Source: Paenibacillus sp. D2_2
GTDB taxonomy: Bacteria > Bacillota > Bacilli > Paenibacillales > Paenibacillaceae
DNA: 64,000 nucleotides
Direction: 5' to 3'
Assembly: GCF_031199965.1 (NCBI RefSeq)
Contig: NZ_CP133605.1
Span: 2,574,501-2,638,500, forward strand
Part shown: in pieces, positions 20,355 to 30,867 of the stretch
How positions within the stretch are numbered: the first letter of the stretch is position 1
Layout: every line of letters begins with the position of its first letter
Program-made: the position numbers and the translations under genes
The notes under the pieces: model-generated
The model's input: only the letters and a program-made list of their open reading frames with translations
The model's database searches: none
Told to the model about the DNA's origin: nothing

Positions 20355-22448
20355 TTGACTTGGATACGAAGGATGACCTCCGTTCTAGTACTAATTAGCC
20401 TGTTCATCGTTCCGATTTCTGAGGTTCATGCGTTGCCTGATTATGGCTATAACTATTCCTATTGGGGCGATGCAGAGCCAGCGCCATATCCTTATCTGGC
20501 GGAGAAGCATATCTACGGTACCGACCTGGGTATCGGTGATTTGAACACACCGCAGGACGTATTTGTCGCGGGTGATCATCGTATGTATATCGCCGACACC
20601 GGGAATAACCGAATCGTGGTACTGGATGAGCAGGGCAAACTGATTCGTATAATTAAGGATTTTCAGAATAATGGTAGGCCGGATAGCTTCAACAAGCCTT
20701 ATGGCCTCTATGCAGATAAAGACAGAATGCTATATGTTGCCGATACACAGAATCAGCGAATTGTGAAGCTGGATGCGGAAGGCCAGCTACTCCAGGTGAT
20801 TGAAGCGCCTGAATCAAGCGTATTACCAGAGGGGTTCCAATTTTTTCCGAATAAGATCTTTGTGGATCTAGCAAATCGGATCTATGTTATCGCACAAGGA
20901 GCCTATGAAGGAATTATGGAATTCGATGCTAACGGTAGCTTCAAGGGATATGTTGGTACGAACAAAGTGAGGTTCAGCCCAGTAGACTTGCTATGGAAAC
21001 GATTATCTACGAAAGAGCAGTCGAAGCAGATGGAGCTGTTCCTGCCTGTGGAATTTAGCAATCTCGATGTGGATGAGCGAGGCTTCATTTATGCCGTGTC
21101 CGCAGAGATCAACCCGATGACACCAATCAAGCGCTTTAACCCTAGCGGAGAGGATATTCTGCGAAGGGAAGGATATTTCAATCCGGTCGGAGATGTAGGG
21201 ATAATACGAATCGAGGGATCGGAAGGTGCATCAGCTGATTTGCAAAATGAAGGAAGCTCTAGGTTTATTGATGTTGTATCCGATGTGAGCGGTATGTATA
21301 GCGGTCTAGATTCGGCACGTAATCGGATTTTCACCTATGATCGGGACGGCAATTTGCTCTATCAATTCGGAGGCGTCGGGACGCGATCTGATAACTTTCA
21401 GAAACCTGTGGCGATCGCTATGCTAGGAGAACGCATGGTCGTGCTTGATCAGGAGATGAACCGTCTTTCGATCTTTGCTCCAACCCGATATGGCGAGCTG
21501 ATCCGCAAGGCGGTAATCGCACATTATAACGGAAGGGCAGACGAAGCAACTACGGCTTGGGAAGAAGTGCTTCAGCTGAATGCCAATTTTGACATTGCCT
21601 ATATCGGTATCGGCAAGGCTCTGATGAAGAAGGATCAGAATCATCTCGCGATGGAGTATTTCAAGCATGGCAACAACCGCAAGTATTATTCCGAAGCATT
21701 CAAGCGGTATCGCAAAGAGTTTCTCTGGAATCATTTCGGGACGATTATGACGTGCATGCTTACAATCACTGCTCTAGTTATCGCAGCCCGGGTGCTATGG
21801 GTAAGGCGCAGAGCCAACGCTTTCTATGTGGACCGAGGCGTTATTGCATCTCCTTTCCATACGATATTTCGTCCCTTTAACGGGTTCTGGGAAATGAAGT
21901 ACGAGCAGAAGGGGCGCACGAAGATCGCCATCATTATACTTATGTTGCTGATGCTGGTCATGATCCTGAAGCAACAATATGCCGGGTTTATTGTGAATTT
22001 CAACAAGCCGTCGGAGTTGAACAGCCTCAGCGAGTTAACCTACGTGGCTCTACCGTTCCTGCTGTTCTGTATCGCTAACTGGTCGTTAACGACGTTGATG
22101 GACGGCGAAGGGAAATTTCGCGATATCGTGATGGCGACAGGTTATTCATTGCTTCCACTTGTCATCGTCTATATCCCGCAAATCTTATTCAGCAACATAA
22201 TGACGTACGAGGAAGCCACATTCTACTACCTGATGGAGACCATTGCTGTGATTTGGTTCCTGTGGCTCCTCTTCGTTGGAATGATGACGGTGCATCAGTA
22301 CAGCATCTACAAGACAATATTGACATTATTCCTGACGGTGATTGTCATGATCTTTATAGTTTTCCTAGGTATTCTATGCTTCAGCTTGCTGCAACAAATG
22401 ATTGCATTTGCCCAATCGATCTTTATCGAGATTCGGGCAAGGTTGTAA
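20355..22448 (+). CDS. Membrane-tethered NHL-repeat beta-propeller / TPR / Yip1-domain protein
   Basis: 697 residues. Signal peptide about 1-27 (ending VHALP), then NHL-like repeats at about 64-380 (LYVADTQNQRIVKLD, MYIADTGNNRIVVLD), a TPR-like helical stretch about 385-440 (ANFDIAYIGIGKALMKKDQNHLAMEYF), a membrane helix about 459-480 and a C-terminal Yip1-type bundle of about five helices (residues 525-697). TTG 20355 follows AGGAGGG. An extracellular propeller tethered to a membrane domain between permease genes suggests a scaffold or gating partner of the transporter, or a glycan-sensing surface protein. No experimental role is known to me. Confidence 0.85.
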   Translation: MTWIRRMTSVLVLISLFIVPISEVHALPDYGYNYSYWGDAEPAPYPYLAEKHIYGTDLGIGDLNTPQDVFVAGDHRMYIADTGNNRIVVLDEQGKLIRIIKDFQNNGRPDSFNKPYGLYADKDRMLYVADTQNQRIVKLDAEGQLLQVIEAPESSVLPEGFQFFPNKIFVDLANRIYVIAQGAYEGIMEFDANGSFKGYVGTNKVRFSPVDLLWKRLSTKEQSKQMELFLPVEFSNLDVDERGFIYAVSAEINPMTPIKRFNPSGEDILRREGYFNPVGDVGIIRIEGSEGASADLQNEGSSRFIDVVSDVSGMYSGLDSARNRIFTYDRDGNLLYQFGGVGTRSDNFQKPVAIAMLGERMVVLDQEMNRLSIFAPTRYGELIRKAVIAHYNGRADEATTAWEEVLQLNANFDIAYIGIGKALMKKDQNHLAMEYFKHGNNRKYYSEAFKRYRKEFLWNHFGTIMTCMLTITALVIAARVLWVRRRANAFYVDRGVIASPFHTIFRPFNGFWEMKYEQKGRTKIAIIILMLLMLVMILKQQYAGFIVNFNKPSELNSLSELTYVALPFLLFCIANWSLTTLMDGEGKFRDIVMATGYSLLPLVIVYIPQILFSNIMTYEEATFYYLMETIAVIWFLWLLFVGMMTVHQYSIYKTILTLFLTVIVMIFIVFLGILCFSLLQQMIAFAQSIFIEIRARL

Positions 22449-22460
22449 GGAGGGCCGGAC

Positions 22461-25137
22461 ATGAGCATAAGGAGAAAATGGATCATTCTGCTCTGCTGCA
22501 GCCTGATCTTAGCAGCAGGGATCGGTGAAGGATTGTCAGGAAATACAATTAGGGCTGAGGAGACAAGAACAGCCGGGAAGAATGAGTCGCCGAAGGATGC
22601 GGAGTTATTGGATTCTAGCGTTCAAGGTCATGAGGATAAAGTGGGATCGGACACGGTGGAGAGCCCGGCCGAGGCGTTAGATACTGTATCGCCGGATATA
22701 GCTCCGGCTACATCTTCAACATTAACGTCAACGGCGAAGCCGTTGGAGCTTCCACAGGGCACTGAGCTAGTGACGGAAAATGAGTATCTGCAGTTATATC
22801 TGAATAGCAAGACTACGGAACTGATGGTACGCGATAAGCTCACAGGACAGCTATGGAGCAGCAATCCCATTGACCGTGATGCGGATAAGGTCGCGAAGGG
22901 GACGAACCGGAGCGATCTCGATTCCCAGCTAATCCTGTCCTATTTCAATGATATGGGACATGAATCGCTGATTAACAATGCCGCAGATAGCATCGTGAAG
23001 GGACAGTTCGAGATCGAGAAGCTGGAGCATGGCGTGAAGATCACCTATGAGATTGGAAGCTCTGAGAAGGGGCTCGAAGCAATACCGAAGGTGATTAGCA
23101 AGGAAAGATTCGAGCAGCGAATTCTGGATCAGATTAGTGATGAGTCGGTACGTGGCCGACTTCGTAACCGGTTCTTTTACAATGAGGATAAGCAACAGTA
23201 TGAGCGTAAGGAGATGAAGGACTACATCGTGAAGGATGTGGTGGAAATCCTCCAGTCGATCGGCTATACAGCGGAGGAAGCGAAGCAGGACAGCGCTACA
23301 GCCGATGGGGATACTGCTGCTAAGGAGAGCGCGGCACCCCGTTTCATCGTGCCACTTATATACGAACTTGATGGGCAGCAGTTATTGGCACATATCGATA
23401 CCGCAGAAGTCCAGGATACTGAAGCGTTCCCAATTCGTTCGATTCAGCTTCTTCCTTTCTTTGGTGCTGCCGGGCTTAACGAAGAAGGGTATATCTTCGT
23501 ACCTGACGGTTCAGGAGCTCTTATCGGGCTGAATCAGAATCATGCGGGGGCAAGGGCCTATGAACTGCCACTATACGGTGAGGATGCGACCCCAAAAGGG
23601 AATGAACTGATTCAAGCTCAATATAAGGAAATATCACGTTTGCCTGTATTCGGGCTGAAACGTGGAGACGAGGCGGTATTGGCGATCATTGAGAAGGGAG
23701 ATGCGCAGGCTACTATATCTGCTGAGCCGAGCGGACGCTTGAACAGTTATAACTATGTAAATGCTTCCTTCCGGATGAAGGATATGGAGCCGGTTAATTC
23801 AGGGCAGGTTCTGTTACTAGACAGATCCCGAAATATTCAGCGATGTATAGCCAGGGCATTGCTATCCGATATAGCTTCATGAACGGTGAGAAAGCAAGCT
23901 ATGTGGGGATGGCTGAGCGATATCGCCAATATTTGATAGAGCAGCATAGCCTCACTCCACTGCAAGAGAATGGTGAGCTTCCCTTGGTAGTAGAGTTGGT
24001 TGGGCTATCCCGGTGCGCAAGACTTTCCTAGGCATTCCATATGAGACCGTAGAGCCAGTAACAACCTTTAACGAAGCGATAGAGATCCTCGAGCAGCTTC
24101 AGCTAAAAGGAATCAAGCATATCCAGCTAAAGTATTCAGGCTGGTTCAATGATGGGTATTATCATTCACTGCCTTCAAAGATTAAGCCGGAGCGTGTACT
24201 TGGCGGAACGAAGGGGCTTGAGAAGCTGATTGAATATACCCAGGACCATCAAATCGAGTTCTATCCTGATGTTGCTTTTCAACGGGTATATAAGAATGGC
24301 AAAGGATTCAAGGCGCAGCGAGACGCTGCCAGATTCTTGAATCGCAAAGGTGCGTCCAGGCAGAACATCGACTTGGTGACAACTAATCTTACGTATAGAC
24401 TGTATTATCTGCTTGCTCCAGATAAGATCAAGAGCGTAGTGGAGTCGTTCCTGAGTCATGTGACAAGCTTCAATATCCGTTCGTTGTCTCTACGTGATTT
24501 AGGAGAAGATTTGAACAGCAGTGTTGTACCAGAGAAGAGTACGTCCAGACAGGAAGCACAATCAATTGTAACGGATAGTCTGGAGGAGATGAAGGCTGAG
24601 TTAGATCGGCTTATGATTAGCGGCGGAAATGCTTATAGTCTTCCTTACGCCAGTATTATCATGAATGCACCACTCAGGAGCAGCCGTTTTAATATCGAGA
24701 CGGAGGAAATTCCGTTCTATTCAATTGTTATTCATGGCTATGCAGATTATACTGGAAAACCGCTGAACCTGGAGCAGGACCAGGACTCTCAAGTTACGCT
24801 GCTTCGTATGCTGGAGACCGGTGCACTGCCTGTCTATCAATGGTTCTATGCCGATCCGTCTGTGATCCGCGACACGAAGCTGAACGAATTGTATTCCGCT
24901 TCTTACGCGAACTGGATTGATGAAGCGGCACAGTGTTATCAAGAGGTGAATGAAGTGCTTGGGAAGGTCCGTAATCAGCCGATCACGAATCATCGTAGGC
25001 TGCAAGAGCAGGTATATGAGACGACCTTCGGTCAGGGGATCCGCGTGATTGTGAACTATAATAGTGCGGCAGTTGAAGTCGAGGGAATGACGATAAAGGC
25101 GCTGGGGTATCGCGTGATCGGAGGTGGAGGAGCATGA
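22461..25137 (+). CDS. DUF5696 exported protein, glycosidase-like C-terminus (two frameshifts)
   Basis: About 892 residues across three frames. Signal peptide about 1-33, Ser/Thr/Pro-rich linker to about 95, a beta-rich domain opening LVTENEYLQLYLNSKTTELM, and a C-terminal region whose repeated strand/helix pattern (HIQLKYSGWFNDG, IEFYPDVAFQ, NIDLVTTNLTYRLYYL) suggests a TIM barrel as in glycosidases. Breaks lie at about 23842 (one base restores NIQRMYSQGIAIRYSF) and in GGG at 24002-24004 (one G restores ELVGAIPVRKTF). Last four bases overlap the next permease (ATGA). Likely a cell-surface glycan-active or glycan-binding partner of the transporter; catalysis is unproven. Confidence 0.78.
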
Positions 25138-26090
25138 GCAGACTACCGAAATGGATGACACGAACAGGGGAGAAGCGAAGATGGGGACTGAAGCAGCGGA
25201 ACAAACTCACACTGAGGCAGAAGAAAGCAGGATTGGGAGTATTATTTGTTAGTCCATGGCTGCTTGGTTTCATCTTCTTGTTCCTTGTCCCGCTGTATCA
25301 ATCATTTATCTACAGTCTTAATAAGCTCACTCTAGGCAAGGGCGGCTTCGATACGAGCTATGCAGGCTTCAGTTTCTACCAGGAGCTGTTCACGCAGCAT
25401 CCTACCTTCAATCGAACGCTCGTTGAAGCGATTATGGATATTGTGATCAACGTGCCTTCAATTACGATCTTCAGTCTCTTTGTGGCGACGCTGATCAATC
25501 AGAAATTCAGGGGAAGAGTCTTCGCAAGAGCGATTTTCTTCTTGCCAGTTCTGCTTGCTGCGCCAGTTCTCTCTTTGGAGAATAGCTCTCAGATGACATT
25601 TATCGCGGCCTCGATTACAGGAGCAACGACAGAGGGCGGCGCCTTCGCATTTACGAGTTTCGAATTGAAGCGAATGCTGCTTGAAGCAGGCTTAGGCAAC
25701 GGAATTGGTACCTATATTACGGGTTCTGTAGATCGGATCTACGAGGTCATCAGCTCGTCCGGAGTACAGATTCTGATCTTCCTCGCCGCTTTACAGTCGA
25801 TCTCTCCATCGCTTTATGAAGCCGCAAAGATTGAGGGAACGACAGGTTATGAGGCCTTCTGGAAGATCACATTACCGATGATCAGTCCCATTATGCTTAC
25901 CAATGTGGTGTACACGGTCATTGATTCTTATAACCGTAATCAGCTCAGCCAGATGATAAAGGATACGGCGTTCCAGTCCTTGAATTTTAGTCAAAGTGCG
26001 GCTATGGCGTGGGTCTATTTCCTCATCGTCTCGATCATTCTTCTTGTTACTACAGGCCTTATCTCTCGCAAGGTGTTCTACTATGATTAA
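25134..26090 (+). CDS. Sugar ABC transporter permease (MalF type), pair B
   Basis: 318 residues, six helices, EAA loop EAAKIEGTTGYEAFWKITLP near residues 232-252. It starts inside the stop of the DUF5696 gene (ATGA) with GGAGGTGGAGG upstream, so its synthesis is tied to that protein. Divergent in sequence from the pair A permease. Probably forms a second channel with the next gene, again using an ATPase encoded elsewhere. Confidence 0.92.
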   Translation: MSRLPKWMTRTGEKRRWGLKQRNKLTLRQKKAGLGVLFVSPWLLGFIFLFLVPLYQSFIYSLNKLTLGKGGFDTSYAGFSFYQELFTQHPTFNRTLVEAIMDIVINVPSITIFSLFVATLINQKFRGRVFARAIFFLPVLLAAPVLSLENSSQMTFIAASITGATTEGGAFAFTSFELKRMLLEAGLGNGIGTYITGSVDRIYEVISSSGVQILIFLAALQSISPSLYEAAKIEGTTGYEAFWKITLPMISPIMLTNVVYTVIDSYNRNQLSQMIKDTAFQSLNFSQSAAMAWVYFLIVSIILLVTTGLISRKVFYYD

Positions 26091-26110
26091 CGAACAAGGG
26101 GGGAATCTAA

Positions 26111-27079
26111 ATGAAGTTACAGACTGAAGCAAGAGCGGCAGCTTTGAAAATGAGAAGAAGGGTGCAGATGATATCCCCATTGCAGCACGTCAAACATTGG
26201 AGTTGGGTCATTGTACGTGCCATACTGATTACGGGATTCTGCTTCGTCATCTTATACCCTCTGTTCTTCAAGTTGTCCGTCTCCTTCAAGGGTCGTGTGG
26301 ACGTGTATGACACAACCGTGCTGTGGATACCGAAACACTTCACTTTGGATACAATCCGCATCGCCTTCAAAGCGCTCAACTATCCGAAGACGGCGCTGAA
26401 CTCCTTACTGATTGCTGGGGTATCGACACTGCTGCAGGTCATTTCCTGCTCACTTGCTGCCTTTGCGTTCGCGAGGCTTCGCTTCAAGGGCAACGGTCTG
26501 TTATTCGGAGGGGTGATCTTTACGATTATCGTACCGGTTCAGACTATGATGGTCACGACGTACTTGAACTATCGCTACTTTGATATCTTCGGACTAATCA
26601 AGTTATTTACCGGACAGAATGGGGTCAATTTACTGGATAGCTACTGGCCTTTTATTCTGCAGTCCATTACTGGTATGGGGATTAAGAGCGGGCTGTTCAT
26701 CTTCATCTTTCGCCAGTTCTTCCGCGGCATCCCGGTTGAGCTTGAGGAAGCCTCTTATATTGACGGCTGCTCTGTGCTGAAGTCATTTACACGGATTATG
26801 CTGCCGAATGCCATACCCGCTATGGTGACGGTTCTACTGTTCTCCTTCGTCTGGCAATGGAATGACAATTATTATGTGTCCCTATTCCTTACTTCGACGG
26901 ATGTACTATCTACCAAGCTTCCGGTCATGTGGGCCTCGTTCTCTTTGAATGATCCGTTATATGCGTATTTGGTGAAAAACGCAGGTGAGCTGTTGTTCAT
27001 GGCGCCAATCATCATTCTGTATATTTTCGCTCAGCGCTATTTCGTAGAAAGTGTGGAGCGAAGCGGATTGATCGGTTAA
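26111..27079 (+). CDS. Sugar ABC transporter permease (MalG type), pair B
   Basis: 322 residues, six helices, EAA loop EEASYIDGCSVLKSFTRIMLP near residues 214-234, C-terminal RYFVESVERSGLIG typical of the family. ATG 26111 follows AAGGGGGG. Last gene of the locus, ending before a bidirectional hairpin. Confidence 0.92.
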   Translation: MKLQTEARAAALKMRRRVQMISPLQHVKHWSWVIVRAILITGFCFVILYPLFFKLSVSFKGRVDVYDTTVLWIPKHFTLDTIRIAFKALNYPKTALNSLLIAGVSTLLQVISCSLAAFAFARLRFKGNGLLFGGVIFTIIVPVQTMMVTTYLNYRYFDIFGLIKLFTGQNGVNLLDSYWPFILQSITGMGIKSGLFIFIFRQFFRGIPVELEEASYIDGCSVLKSFTRIMLPNAIPAMVTVLLFSFVWQWNDNYYVSLFLTSTDVLSTKLPVMWASFSLNDPLYAYLVKNAGELLFMAPIIILYIFAQRYFVESVERSGLIG

Positions 27080-27099
27080 CGTAATCGCTATTACAATAA

Positions 27100-27160
27100 A
27101 GAGCCACGTCTTGCCCGCAGCGGTTGTGAGAACCGAGTAGGTAAGATGGGGCTCTATTTA
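27100..27160. terminator. Convergent long hairpin terminator
   Basis: AGAGCC...TCTTGCC pairs with GGTAAGA...GGCTCT around an internal GC-rich loop, followed by ATTTA. It lies between the end of the permease operon and the minus-strand binding-protein gene and could serve both. Confidence 0.65.
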
Positions 27161-27181
27161 CATATAATCGCTTTCGGGTGT

Positions 27182-28810
27182 TTACCGTTGCTGCAGCGCG
27201 TCATTGACTTCTTCGATCGCCTTGCTTAGTCCAAGCTGTTCATAATGTCTCACAGTATTATGCCACATCGCTATAGGGTCCTCACTACTAATCGTGACCT
27301 TGATAAGATCCTCAATAGGATTAATTAGTGTTCCAAGATTGTCCTTGGCCGGAGTGGAGAGCGAGTTGATCTTATGATACGTCGGAGTGGCCGTTGCATT
27401 CATAAGCTGCCATTCCATCTCATCAAGACTCTTCTGTATGTTGCGATCCCGGAAGTTAATCCGGTTCGTCTGGTCAAATCGGAAATTCCGCTCTTTGCCC
27501 CAAGAAGCCAATGACCGGAAGATGGAGAGTGAAGGGTAGAATCGTTCCAGATCGACAAGCTTCCGCTTCTGTTCGTCGTAGGGCCGGGTAATGATGATGA
27601 GATCATCCTCTTTATAATAATCTTTGCCCTCAAGCCCATAGCTGGTGAGCATCTGTCCCTCTGGTGAGAGAAGGTAATCGTATAAGCGCAAAATTCGATC
27701 CATCTTTTCGTCACTAAGCTTTGCATTGAAGTAAGTCTCTGACCAATACGTCTGTGCGGCATAAAAATATCGATAACCATCCTCCGTCGGCCACTGATGC
27801 AGTATATCTACGGCATCATAAAACTTTTGCCAAGGGTGAAGCTCGTTCCAGCGATCTTCTAGCTTGCTTAGACTATCTGGTGTAGCCTTATAGACGAGCG
27901 CACCAGCCTCATCATTTACAAACTTGTGAATGGCGTCCTCTTCTTTCATATAGTAGAAATCCTGATCCAACGCCCCGCTAGCATACAATTCCCGTAGCTG
28001 CGTTACGACATCATCCATTCTTTTAGAGGCATAATACGGAATCCACTGCGAGTCCTCGAACACCCATTGTTCGGTTGCCAATTGCGGAAATGTTGGGCTA
28101 AGTGCCCAAGTGAGCATACTCATGCCAGGAGCCGTCAGTCCTTCGACCTGTCTCGATCCGTCATGGGTCGTCTTCTGATGAAAGACCGTCAGCATGTTCA
28201 AGAACTGTTCGAAGCTTGATATATCCTTGAACTTCCGTTCTTCCATCCAGTCCTTACGAACGAACAGTACCCTCTCTAGCATCCATAGACGATTGGTTGG
28301 ATATCCGATTCGGGGCAGCATATACAGTTTATTCTCTTTTTTTAGCGTATGGATATCTGGAATTTGGGAGATTTGATCGACATAGGGGTAAGGGGACAAG
28401 TCCTCAGGCAAGGGCTTAATCAATTGGTGTGTGATCCACTCATTATAAATTCCCGGCGAGTCGCTGGCGATCGAATGGGCGAATACATCAGGGAGATTAT
28501 CCGTTGTAGCCCACATTTGTAACTTTTGTATATAATCTGAACTGGTGATATTCACAGGTATGATTGTCAGATTAAACTTCTGTTCAATCTTCTGTAGAAT
28601 TGGGTCATTTCGTTCGAAGGCAGTACCGATATCCCAGAAGGCAATTGAGATTGTAAGATGCTCTTGGTAAGGGGAAACATCCTCTGTGGATTCATCTTTT
28701 AGAGTTGTGATCAAGTTTTGTTCAGATGTAAATACGATGGATAGTAGTAATAAAGCCATTAGTACGAGAATAGCAGATTGTGCAGACCGGGAAGAGCGAA
28801 GTGAAGACAT
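27182..28810 (-). CDS. LplA-like solute-binding protein without a lipobox
   Basis: 542 residues. N-terminal hydrophobic segment about 12-28 but no cysteine, so it is either secreted or held by an uncleaved anchor, unlike the usual lipoprotein form. The mature region has binding-protein features (ISIAFWDIGTAFERNDPI, LPDVFAHSIASDSPGIYNEW, RVLFVRKDWMEERKFKDISSFEQFL). AGGAGG lies 8 bases upstream of the ATG at 28810. It is convergent with the permease operon and divergent from a kinase/regulator pair, so it could be a receptor for permease pair B or a co-sensor of that kinase; both are inference. Confidence 0.85.
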   Translation of the reverse strand: MSSLRSSRSAQSAILVLMALLLLSIVFTSEQNLITTLKDESTEDVSPYQEHLTISIAFWDIGTAFERNDPILQKIEQKFNLTIIPVNITSSDYIQKLQMWATTDNLPDVFAHSIASDSPGIYNEWITHQLIKPLPEDLSPYPYVDQISQIPDIHTLKKENKLYMLPRIGYPTNRLWMLERVLFVRKDWMEERKFKDISSFEQFLNMLTVFHQKTTHDGSRQVEGLTAPGMSMLTWALSPTFPQLATEQWVFEDSQWIPYYASKRMDDVVTQLRELYASGALDQDFYYMKEEDAIHKFVNDEAGALVYKATPDSLSKLEDRWNELHPWQKFYDAVDILHQWPTEDGYRYFYAAQTYWSETYFNAKLSDEKMDRILRLYDYLLSPEGQMLTSYGLEGKDYYKEDDLIIITRPYDEQKRKLVDLERFYPSLSIFRSLASWGKERNFRFDQTNRINFRDRNIQKSLDEMEWQLMNATATPTYHKINSLSTPAKDNLGTLINPIEDLIKVTISSEDPIAMWHNTVRHYEQLGLSKAIEEVNDALQQR

Positions 28811-29021
28811 GTGGAAGTCCTCCTCATATCACTGCAATAGAATAGCCGTAACTTTGTACTATGTTACTATTATAAGAGTGAATTGCTTGATTGTCAGCCG
28901 TAATAGAGATTTCCACGAAACTGTTATGCAGCTTCATTACAGGACACATAAAGAACAAATGAGTAGGCTATAGTGTTTTTATTGAGAATGTTCGATTACA
29001 GAGAAGTCTGTAGGTGAGGAT

Positions 29022-30783
29022 ATGAGAAATAGAAGTATTACATTTAAACTGTTTATTATTTCTGTCATTTTTTTTGCTTGTTTCTATCTTATGATTATTT
29101 TGTCTCAGTTCTTTTTCTTTGAGAAGTTCTATCAACATTACCGCATAACTAAGGTAGAGCGGGAATTGGATAAATTCGCTACGAAATATACGCAGGATAA
29201 TACAGAGAACAAAGGGCATCTACTGGAAGCTATCAAATTTATGAGTCATAGCCGAAGTCAGCTGGCGGTCGTTAATATGGATGGCAACATGGTGATGGAG
29301 GACCCTTATCAACTAGTATTAGAGCTTCCTGATCATAAGAGGGTGCTTGTTGCGTTATCTCTTTTTATGAGCATGAATACGGAGAAGTTCCGGGAAGCCA
29401 ATATTAAAATTGGAGACGAGTTGACGATCTGGGGAGAGAAGGATTTTCATGAGAACGACTCGACCACGATTCTGTATCCAGATAAGATCTATAAGCAGAA
29501 CTCTAAATCCACTCCAATAGGAGAGAATATTGAAGGAGACTCTGTGTCAATTTCTGGAACTGTCGTCGATCTCGTCTTGCCGAATATAAAGAACTGGAAT
29601 CAGCGTCAAGGCTTACTCATGATCGCTTTGTATGAGTACTTCCCGCTATCTCAAGAGATCCAAGATCAGCTTAATTCGATGGTTAAGCAAGAATTCCAGT
29701 GGGTGGACCCTTGGAGCGGCACAAGTAATTTTATCATCATTAAACCTGTCATGAAGGAGAATGGGAAAAAGGAACTGCTGTTCTCCATAACCTCTCTTCA
29801 GGAAATTAGTGATGCAAATGAAGCGTTGCGTTGGTTGTTCATTTACGTCGGATTGGGAGGCATTATTCTCATCCTAATCCTAGCACTCGTCTTTTCTAAA
29901 ATGGTGGCGAAGCCTTTAATCGCATTAAATACTATGGCCAAGAAGATGCTGAATTTCGAATTTGGATCATTAAAGCCAATTCGACAAAAGGATGAGATAG
30001 GTAGCTTGTCTATGAGTATGCTAACAATGTCGCAGAAACTAGACAAGACGATGGGCGAGCTTCAAGAAGCGAATCAACAGTTACAGAAAGATATGGAACA
30101 GAAAGAACGAATGGAAAAGACACAGAAGGAATTCTTCACTAACGCATCACATGAACTTAAAACCCCTTTAAGTATCGTCAAGAGCTTTGCTGAAGGCTTG
30201 AAGGACGGAGTGAACTTAAATAAGCAGGATCATTACATCTCCGTCATTGTTGAAGAGGCTGAGAAGATGGAGATGTTAATTAAAGATATGCTGGATCTGG
30301 CAAGATTGGATTCCGGGACGATTGAATTGCGGAAAACATCCTTTATGCTCAGTGAACTGGTCGAGAAAGTCGCTAGTAGGCTAATGTATCCTTTACAGGA
30401 TAAGGGATTAGAGATCGTCGTTGTGCCAGCGAATGAGCAGCCTGTTCTGGCCGATCCGTTATGGTTCGAACAAGTTGTCCTGAATTTGATTACGAACGCA
30501 ATCCGCCATGCGACAGTAGGAAGCACTATATTAATTGAAGTTCACAGTGGACCGGATCGTACAACTTTATCTGTATCCAATCAAGGTGAAACTTTAAATG
30601 AAGAGCAGTTGAACCTCATTTGGGAGCGATTCTACCGTGGAGAAGCTTCACGTCAGCCGGCAGACTGGTGGGACCGGCCTTGGATTGTCCATCGCACAGC
30701 AGATCATGGATTTGCATGGCTGCAGTTACTCAGTGAGAAATCTGCAGGATGGCGTTCAATTTATCGTCGAGTTTCCGGAGTGA
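29022..30783 (+). CDS. Membrane sensor histidine kinase (frameshifted in the G box)
   Basis: About 587 residues. TM1 about 8-33, extracellular sensor of about 230 residues, TM2 about 270-290, HAMP, HisKA with phospho-acceptor His377 (NASHELKTPLS), HATPase_c (NLITNAIRHA). An extra C at about 30654 shifts the frame; removing it gives EASRSRQTGGTGLGLSIAQ and an end FIVEFPE with a stop at 30781-30783, exactly the family pattern. ATG 29022 follows GTAGGTGAGG. It heads a run with a response regulator, pssA and dedA, so it may respond to membrane or antimicrobial-peptide stress. Confidence 0.9.
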
Positions 30784-30867
30784 CGCTGAATGGCTTCATT
30801 CGTATAATCATGAGTTCTAAGTATGCTGCTACTGCGGGTTGAGACAGCTTCAGAAAGAAGGAATATC

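Noticed and set aside
24721-25161. 146-residue antisense open frame over the DUF5696 gene
   Set aside because: Shadow of a conserved coding region; no family resemblance or start signal.
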